From TK10-74A sp965217625 (lineage in GTDB: Bacteria; Chloroflexota; Dehalococcoidia; Bin125): 64,000 nt of DNA. The stretch covers positions 1,364,001 to 1,428,000 of the forward strand of contig OZ244557.1 in the NCBI GenBank assembly GCA_965217625.1, given 5' to 3'. Below are positions 58,597 through 64,000 of this stretch, in pieces. The first letter of the stretch is position 1. The number at the start of each line of letters is the position of its first letter. A program made the translations under genes and the position numbers. The notes under the pieces were generated by a model. That model made no database searches. It saw nothing but the letters and a program-made list of their open reading frames with translations, and was not told where the DNA came from.

Positions 58597-59535
58597 TCAG
58601 GAGGTCGGCAGGCGGCGCATCGGGCTGAACCCCGAATGGGCGGCGGCCGCTTTCGCCGAGTCGTAGGTCGCCGCGTAGCGTCGCACCATCGCCGAGGTGG
58701 AGTGCCCGAGCAGGTACTGGACGTCGAGCTCCCGGGCCTAGTTCTCGATCGCCCACGTCGCGAACGTGTGGCGGAAGCGGTGGGCGTGCACGTGGTGGAC
58801 GCCGGCCCGCCGCCCGAGCCGGTCGAACAGGGTCACCAGACTGAAGGGCGCCAGCGGGACCCGAGGCCCTCGGGAACTCAGGAAGACGCAGCCCACCTCC
58901 TCGCCACGAAACCGGTCGATGTAGTCGCGAACCGCCGCCGCCGGCCGATCGCCGAGGGGGACCACGCGCTGCTTGCGCCCCTTGCCCCAGCGGATGTGCA
59001 CCCGGTGATCCGCCCACTGGATGTCGGCCAGCGTCAGCTGCAGGAGTTCGGAGGCCCGGATCCCGGTGTCCAGGAGGAGCAAGATGGTCGCGCGATTGCG
59101 GCAGCCGAACGCGGTCTCGGGATCGCAGATCTCCAGGAGCGCCTGCACCTCCTCAGGCATGTAGGGCTGGATCACCTTCTGCTCGAGCCGCACGTTGGGG
59201 ATGCCGGCGAAGGGGTTGCGGGCGCAGTAGTCCATGCGCAACGCCCAACTGAACAGCGTGCGCGTCTCGCGGAAGCGGCGGTGTCGCGTGCCGATCGAGA
59301 CGCCCGAGTCCTGCACGGCCTTGCGGAACTGGTAGATGTGCGCCGGCCGGAAATCGGCAAGCGCCGCCGGGAGGTCCCGTGCCCCACAGACGCGCCGGAA
59401 GAGGCGCAGCGTCTCGCCGTAGGCCTGGACGGTGCGCGGGCTCTTGCCCTCGATCTCACAGGCCAGCAGGTACTCCGCGATCCCGTCGTCGAGCGAGCGG
59501 GGCTCGAGCGTATGAGGCGGGCGTGTCACGCGCAT
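58597..59535 (-). pseudogene. Tyrosine recombinase/integrase B with amber stop before the active site His/Tyr
   Basis: The ATG at 59535 follows GGAGGA. It is similar to recombinase A throughout: AEYLLACEIEGKSPRTVQAY, GTRHRRFRETRTLFSWALRM, LLDTGIRASELLQLTL (catalytic Arg) and HRFRHTFATWAIEN. Then TAG (58738-58740) replaces a codon that is His in A (CAG to TAG is the simplest origin). The frame continues intact with ARELDVQYLLGHSTSAMVRR and YAATYDSAKAAAAHSGF to a TGA at 58597. Without the tail, the second His and the nucleophile Tyr are missing, so the truncated form should not recombine DNA unless the stop is read through. Confidence 0.85.
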
Positions 59536-59555
59536 GATGGTTCCTCCGGGTGGAA

Positions 59556-59587
59556 CCATGGACGCCCTCTCGGGGGGCGAAGTCAAG
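59556..59587 (-). promoter_or_regulatory. Conserved bipartite site B upstream of recombinase B
   Basis: Reverse-strand CTTGACTT, 14 bases, GCGTCCATGG, ending 20 bp before the recombinase ATG, the same place as site A relative to its gene. Sequence between the blocks is not conserved. Confidence 0.6.
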
Positions 59588-59679
59588 GCGCCGTGTGATC
59601 GAGTGCGGTGCAAGCAGTCGGTCGCCGGCAACCGCGGGGCGGTGGCCACGGGCACGGACTCGGGATCCATCAACGTTGT

Positions 59680-59719
59680 GATTAAAAGTCCGCTGCTCTG
59701 CCAGCTGAGCTAAGGGCCC
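59680..59719 (-). pseudogene. tRNA-Lys 5' fragment (40 nt)
   Basis: Identical to the first 40 nt of the tRNA-Lys at 29077 (acceptor 5' strand, D arm and anticodon loop to TTTTAATC). It then diverges; about 35 bp before it are also similar (GCCAGACTG upstream). The break just after the anticodon loop is where many tRNA-targeting tyrosine recombinases cross over. It cannot fold as a tRNA. Confidence 0.85.
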
Positions 59720-59848
59720 ACCGACAGTCTGGCCGAGCGCCCAGCGGTCGTCGAGGGCCGCGTTCGAGCCAATTGCCAGGAGCCAGCGCCGCCCGTCAAT
59801 CGCCGCCCGCGTTGTCCCGGAGGCGCGGGATCCGCTGGGGCCAGAGGG

Positions 59849-59882
59849 AAGACGACCCCGCACTTGCGTGCGGGGTCGTCTT
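59849..59882. terminator. Terminator of receptor 3
   Basis: AAGACGACCCCGCAC, TTGC, GTGCGGGGTCGTCTT: a perfect 15-bp stem with AA/TT ends, 25 bp past the receptor 3 stop. Confidence 0.75.
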
Positions 59883-59906
59883 GGTCCTCGGTTCGAGCGA
59901 TCGCGT

Positions 59907-62294
59907 CTAGGTCGCGAAACGCGCTCCCGGGGCGTACGGGTACCGATTCGCGTCAATGCCACCGCTGAAGTCCAGCCTGTTGGCTCGGAACTGGACCCCG
60001 GACTGGCGGATGAGCACGTTGCTCCAGGCCACATCGAGGTACTTCTCGTTCCAGGCCGTCCAGTCCGTCCAGGTGCCATTGCGGGCCTGCTGGATCATGT
60101 CCAGCCACTCCGGCTCGTCGCTGATGCCGGGACGCTCGTGCAGGGGGACATTCTCGTCGACGGGGGCGTTTACGTTGCCGTCGTAGCCGTTGGCGAACAG
60201 CACGGTGACGGCGGGGGACCCGGGCCTGATGTGGGACCCGAAGCCGATTAACATGTGCTCAAAGGTGCCGGTGACGAGGAGTTTGATCAGCTCCGATTGT
60301 TCACGGGGATTGATCTCGGTGTTGATGTCGAACGCGGAGAGCTCCTGCTGCAGGAGCTGGGCCAGCGCGGGCGCGTACAGGCGCGTGGGGAAGGTGTCGA
60401 TCTTCAGCGTTTCGCCACCGGTGAATCCGGCGGCCTCAAACAGGCGTCCGGCCTCGGCCCGGGCGGCCTCCGGGTCCACACCCATGGGGTGCGGATCCAA
60501 GGCGGCGCCGTTGCCCTCTGCGTAGGGGACGGTGCCGGGCTGCCAGTGCATGCGCGCGGCGGTGTCGAACTTGCCGGCGAAATCCTGCTGGACGCGCGGG
60601 CCGTCGACCAGCATCAGCACCGCCTGGCGGGCCAGCTTGTTGCGGAAGGGCTCCAAGTCCGCGCGGAACCGCGTGTTTTGGCCGCTGGCACTCCAGCCGG
60701 CATCGGCGTAGAAGTCCTCGTTCCACAGCAGCCGCTCCTCGGCTTCGGGGAGGCCGATCGGGAGTCCCTGGTGCGAGTCCAGCTCGCCCGCTTCGAAGGC
60801 CGTCGCCATGACGGCGGAGTCCGCGTAGATGGTGTGCTCGATCTTGTCGAACTGCGGGGCGCCACCCGAGAAAAGCGGGTGGTTGTTCACACTCGCGAAT
60901 TGCGCGTGCGGCAACTGGTCCCAGCCCCGGTTCGGGTCATAGTTCTCGAAGGTGTAGGGGCCGGTCCCCACGATGATCGCGTCGGTTTCGCGATCGTCGT
61001 AGGTCTCGCGGTCGACGATGTTCGTTTGCTCGAGCAGGGTCTCGATGTAGCCCGTTGGCTGGGTCAGCGTGAGGCGGTAGGTGGAGGCGTCCATCACTTC
61101 GCCCACGTCCAGGTTGGCGGACATCCTGAACGGGTTGCTCTGGCCGCCGCCGGCGTTCGGATCCCGAATCGACTCGAACATGTAGTGTACGTCGTCGATG
61201 TCGAACGGCCGGCCAGTGTGCCAGACGGGGTCCGTGCGGACATCGAAGACCCAGGTCGTGTCGTCTGGGCGTTCCCAGCCGTTGGCCAGCACCGGTTCGA
61301 TCGTGAAATCGGCGTCGGTGACGCGGAACAGGTTGACACCGCCCGACGGGTCAGGCTCCAGGGTGGTCGCGGAGACGCGCGCGAGGCGCTCGTAGATGCT
61401 GAAGTCCTGGTTGAAGCCGTTGTTGTTGCCGGCCGAACCGAAGCCCAGGCGCGCGAAGTTGGGCGCGTTCGTGTTGGCCCGCCGGTAGACGCCGCCACTG
61501 CGCGCGACGGCCTGCTCTTCCGCCTGGGCCTCCTCCATCGCCATGGCGGCGCTCTCGGCGGCCTCCTGGGCCGCGGCGGCGGCCTCTTCAGCAGCGGCGA
61601 CCGCCGCAGCGGCGGTCTCGGCCGCGGCTTCGGCGGTCTCCTGGGCCGTGGCGGCGGCCTGCCCGGCGGCGGCGGAGGCCTCCCCGGCGGCGGCCGCGGC
61701 GGCGGCCGCGGCTTCGGCGGCCTCGTCGATGGCGGCCTGCGCGGCGGCCGCGGTGGCGGTGCCGGCCTCGACCGCGGCGGCCGCGTCGCGGGCGGCCTGG
61801 GCGGCGGCCTCGGCGGCCTCGGAGGCGGCAGCGGCGACGGCCGCAGCAGCCTGATCGCCGGCCGCGGAGGCGGCGGCGGCAGCATCGGCGGCAGCCGCGG
61901 CGGCGGCTTCCGCGGCGGCGGCCGCGTTGGCGGCGTCCTCCGACTCGGCCGCCTCGGCGGCCAGGGCGGCGGCATCGGCCGCGGCGGCGGCGGCCTGCGC
62001 GGCCGCGTCGGAGGCCTCGCCCGCGGCGTCGGCCGCGGCGGCGGCGGCTTCCGCGGCGGCCTCGGTCTCGGCGGCGCGCGCCTCCCCGGCAGCGATGGCG
62101 GCGGCAGCGGCCTCTTCCGCGGCCGTGGCGGCCCGTTCGGCGGCCGCGGCCCCGGCGTCGGGCTCGTCGTCGTCGCCGCAGCCGACGAGCACGAGCCCGG
62201 CGGCCCCAACGCCAGCCTTCGCGCTGGCTCCCAACATAGTGCGGCGCGAGATCTTTCGCTGTCGCAGGGCGGTCCAATAGTTCCGATCGCTCAT
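59907..62294 (-). CDS. Tat-lipoprotein ABC substrate-binding protein (SBP_bac_5) with Ala-rich tether, receptor 3
   Basis: 795 residues from the ATG at 62294. RQRKISRRTMLGASAKAG (Tat) and VLVGC (lipobox) come first. The alanine-rich tether, about residues 45-250, is some 30 residues shorter than in receptors 1 and 2 because of internal deletions. The ligand domain is quite different from both (VYRRANTNAPNFARLGFGSA, NGWERPDDTTWVFDVRTDPV, WHTGRPFDIDDVHYMFESI, LDSHQGLPIGLPEAEERLLW) but is still family 5. No intact permease genes adjoin; a deleted dppC-like relic lies 1.4 kb downstream across the recombinase module. It has its own strong terminator. Confidence 0.92.
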   Translation of the reverse strand: MSDRNYWTALRQRKISRRTMLGASAKAGVGAAGLVLVGCGDDDEPDAGAAAAERAATAAEEAAAAAIAAGEARAAETEAAAEAAAAAADAAGEASDAAAQAAAAAADAAALAAEAAESEDAANAAAAAEAAAAAAADAAAAASAAGDQAAAAVAAAASEAAEAAAQAARDAAAAVEAGTATAAAAQAAIDEAAEAAAAAAAAAGEASAAAGQAAATAQETAEAAAETAAAAVAAAEEAAAAAQEAAESAAMAMEEAQAEEQAVARSGGVYRRANTNAPNFARLGFGSAGNNNGFNQDFSIYERLARVSATTLEPDPSGGVNLFRVTDADFTIEPVLANGWERPDDTTWVFDVRTDPVWHTGRPFDIDDVHYMFESIRDPNAGGGQSNPFRMSANLDVGEVMDASTYRLTLTQPTGYIETLLEQTNIVDRETYDDRETDAIIVGTGPYTFENYDPNRGWDQLPHAQFASVNNHPLFSGGAPQFDKIEHTIYADSAVMATAFEAGELDSHQGLPIGLPEAEERLLWNEDFYADAGWSASGQNTRFRADLEPFRNKLARQAVLMLVDGPRVQQDFAGKFDTAARMHWQPGTVPYAEGNGAALDPHPMGVDPEAARAEAGRLFEAAGFTGGETLKIDTFPTRLYAPALAQLLQQELSAFDINTEINPREQSELIKLLVTGTFEHMLIGFGSHIRPGSPAVTVLFANGYDGNVNAPVDENVPLHERPGISDEPEWLDMIQQARNGTWTDWTAWNEKYLDVAWSNVLIRQSGVQFRANRLDFSGGIDANRYPYAPGARFAT

Positions 62295-62518
62295 CACATG
62301 TTCCCTTCTGGTCCCCGGCTGTCCCCCTGTGGGACCGCTCGGTACCGAAACGGCCACAGACTAGACCGGGGGAGGCGAGATCGCAAGGAGTTGTGGGAAA
62401 ATATTGGTGAACTCGCGTTCTGGCCCGATCGACACGAAGTTTTGTGTGCGCCTGGGGCGTGGGATTCTCGATGGGATCACCGGATCGCGTGCCAGACCCG
62501 AGGTTCGCGCGCGGAGGG

Positions 62519-64000
62519 CTATCCGCGGGCCTGCCGGCGCCGCTCGGACCGCGTCAGCGCGGTCGGCGGCGCCCCGTGCGCCCGCTCCAGCGCCTCGCGC
62601 ATCGGCAGCGTCTGGGCGGCGGCGGTGCGCATCCGCCGCTGCAGCGTGGCCCAGGCCTTCGCTTCCTGGCTGGAGAGCGGGCGGCGGGCGGCCGTGGGGA
62701 CGCGCATGCCGACGAGCATCGACGTGTAGCCCTCGTACTCGAAGTACTCCCCCGGGATCAGCCGGGTCAGCAGCCGCGACGGCCCCACGCGTTCGTAGGC
62801 CTCCACCAACGCCGCCGCCCCGCCCAGCGATGTCTCGGCGCGGCAGTGACGCCAGAACGGCGTGTCCGCGTGGTCGTTGAACTTGTAGTGCAGCGCCAGG
62901 AAGTCGCGCACGTCGTCCCAATTCCGCTGGAAGGCCGCGTTCAGGAGGTCGCGCAGGCCGGGCGTGGGCGCCCCGTCCGCATCGATCAGCCCGTCGGCGA
63001 GCTGGTAGAGCTGCTCGACGATGCAATGCAGCGCCGTCGCCTCCAGCGGCTCGACGAACCCGGAGGCGTTGCCCACGGCGACCACGTTGCGCACCCAGTG
63101 GCGCGCGTAGCGGCCGCTGGGGAAGCGGAGCACGCGCAGATCCGGGTCCGCGCCCAGCTCGGGGTTCTTCGCCTGGAGCTCCCGCGCCGCCTCTTCGTCC
63201 GAGCAGAACGCGGAGGAGAACACGTAGCCGCGGGTAACGACGTCGGGGAAGTCGATCCGCCAGGCCCAGCCGTGGTCCATCGTCGATGCGGTGGTGTAGG
63301 GCCGGACCTGGTCGTCCCGCTGCCAGGAGCCGATCACGGCGCGGTCGCAGAAGAGCGTGTCGGCGTAGCTCAGGTAGGGCTCCTCCAGCGTCTCGCCCAG
63401 CAGAAGCGAGCGGAAGCCCGAGCAGTCGATGAAGAGGTCGCCGCGCACCTCGCGGCCGCTCTGCAGGCGCAGACAGTCGACATCGCCTGACTCCGCCCGC
63501 ACGACCTCCTGCACCTCGTCCTCGATCAGGCTGGCGCCCGATTCGAGCGACTGCCGCCGCAGGTAGTCGATGAAGCGCGCGTTCGGGAGATGGTATGCCG
63601 TGCGCGGATCGATGGCGAATGATCGCCCCTCCAGCGTCGCCGGCGAGCGATTGCGGTCCATCATCGCGTGGAAGACGCTGCAATCCTTGGGGTCGGCCAG
63701 GCAGTAGTAGGCGGCCCGTTTGTCGAGCCCGGGCACATGCTTCTCGAGGTGGCGCTCGAACGGGTAGTTGAAGTGCGGCACGCCGGCCGCGCCCCACTCC
63801 AGGCGCAGCCCCAGCTTCCAGCTGGGGCGCACTTCGCGGTGGAACTCGTCGCGGTTGATCTTGAGGGACTCGTGCAGATGCAGCGGCACCCGGCCGGTGG
63901 TCGACTCGCCCACGCCGATGATCGGGATGCCGGGCGAGTGCACGACCGTCAGTTTGATCTGCGGCAGCATACGCCGGAACGTCAGCGCCGCGAGGAATCC
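62519..64000 (-). CDS. Flavin-dependent (tryptophan-type) halogenase, N-terminus beyond window
   Basis: At least 493 codons open at the window edge, with GFLAALTFRRMLPQIKLTVV before the first Met. SPGIPIIGVGESTTGRVPLH contains the G-x-G-E-S-T flavin/Lys region. RPSWKLGLRLEWG holds a Lys at the position of the halogenase catalytic Lys. LFIDCSGFRSLLLGETLEEP and MDHGWAWRIDFPDVVTRGYV (the W-x-W-x-I motif that excludes monooxygenase activity), VGNASGFVEPLEATALHCIV and VEQLY complete the family pattern. It would chlorinate or brominate an aromatic or indolic substrate with FADH2, O2 and halide. No biosynthetic cluster is visible on this side. Confidence 0.88.
   Translation of the reverse strand, partial: GFLAALTFRRMLPQIKLTVVHSPGIPIIGVGESTTGRVPLHLHESLKINRDEFHREVRPSWKLGLRLEWGAAGVPHFNYPFERHLEKHVPGLDKRAAYYCLADPKDCSVFHAMMDRNRSPATLEGRSFAIDPRTAYHLPNARFIDYLRRQSLESGASLIEDEVQEVVRAESGDVDCLRLQSGREVRGDLFIDCSGFRSLLLGETLEEPYLSYADTLFCDRAVIGSWQRDDQVRPYTTASTMDHGWAWRIDFPDVVTRGYVFSSAFCSDEEAARELQAKNPELGADPDLRVLRFPSGRYARHWVRNVVAVGNASGFVEPLEATALHCIVEQLYQLADGLIDADGAPTPGLRDLLNAAFQRNWDDVRDFLALHYKFNDHADTPFWRHCRAETSLGGAAALVEAYERVGPSRLLTRLIPGEYFEYEGYTSMLVGMRVPTAARRPLSSQEAKAWATLQRRMRTAAAQTLPMREALERAHGAPPTALTRSERRRQARG

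Overview
The window is about two-thirds G+C with strongly GC-rich third codon positions. Gene content suggests a Chloroflexota-like bacterium, perhaps near Dehalococcoidia, SAR202 or a terrestrial relative. It has many enoyl-CoA hydratases and CaiB/BaiF CoA-transferases, an acyl-CoA carboxylase, several peptide-type ABC transporters with Tat-lipoprotein receptors, enolase-superfamily, EthD and HAD enzymes, and many decayed genes. The taxonomy is an inference; no rRNA gene is present.

Layout. 1-1701: acyl-CoA carboxylase biotin subunit, running off the left edge. 2.1-10.6 kb: a GNAT, an enoyl-CoA hydratase and a graveyard of gene pieces on both strands (cyclase, ADP-ribosylglycohydrolase, arylsulfatase, amidohydrolase, IS1595-type transposase, truncated binding protein, truncated MMPL). 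9.6-15 kb: enoyl-CoA hydratases and a double-length CaiB CoA-transferase. 15-21.3 kb: an accessory island with broken UDG-like and TM0106 nuclease genes, a DUF6884 protein, an EndoIII-like protein, an XRE regulator, an uncharacterised protein, a ParB-methylase with an amber stop, and a terminase small subunit joined to half an enolase-superfamily gene. 21.9-27.7 kb: ordinary metabolic and envelope genes. 27.7-29.0 kb: an intact IS5-type element flanked by CTAG.

29.1-59.7 kb is bounded by two inverted modules, each made of tRNA-Lys sequence, a conserved 32-bp block and a tyrosine recombinase. The left module is intact; the right has a 40-nt tRNA piece and a recombinase with an amber stop. Between them lie transposase, nuclease and CoA-transferase fragments, a second copy of an 855-bp enoyl-CoA hydratase segment, two dipeptide-type ABC systems, a CotH/VTC/DUF4956 cassette, a probable selenocysteine redoxin, a vapBC-type pair, a ProVWX-type osmolyte transporter, and a CoA-transferase next to a hydrolase. 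The right end (59.9-64 kb) has a third receptor and a flavin-dependent halogenase running off the edge.

How the genes work together. Two receptor-permease sets import peptide-like solutes. Their receptors, and a third orphan, hang on alanine-rich tethers of 205-237 residues that are almost identical between paralogues although the receptor domains differ. CoA-transferases, enoyl-CoA hydratases and the carboxylase point to breakdown of varied carboxylic acids. The most notable items are the in-frame UGA with a SECIS-like hairpin in the redoxin, the alanine tethers, the paired tRNA-Lys/recombinase modules with their shared 32-bp site, and the possible repair or defence island at 16.4-19.1 kb.
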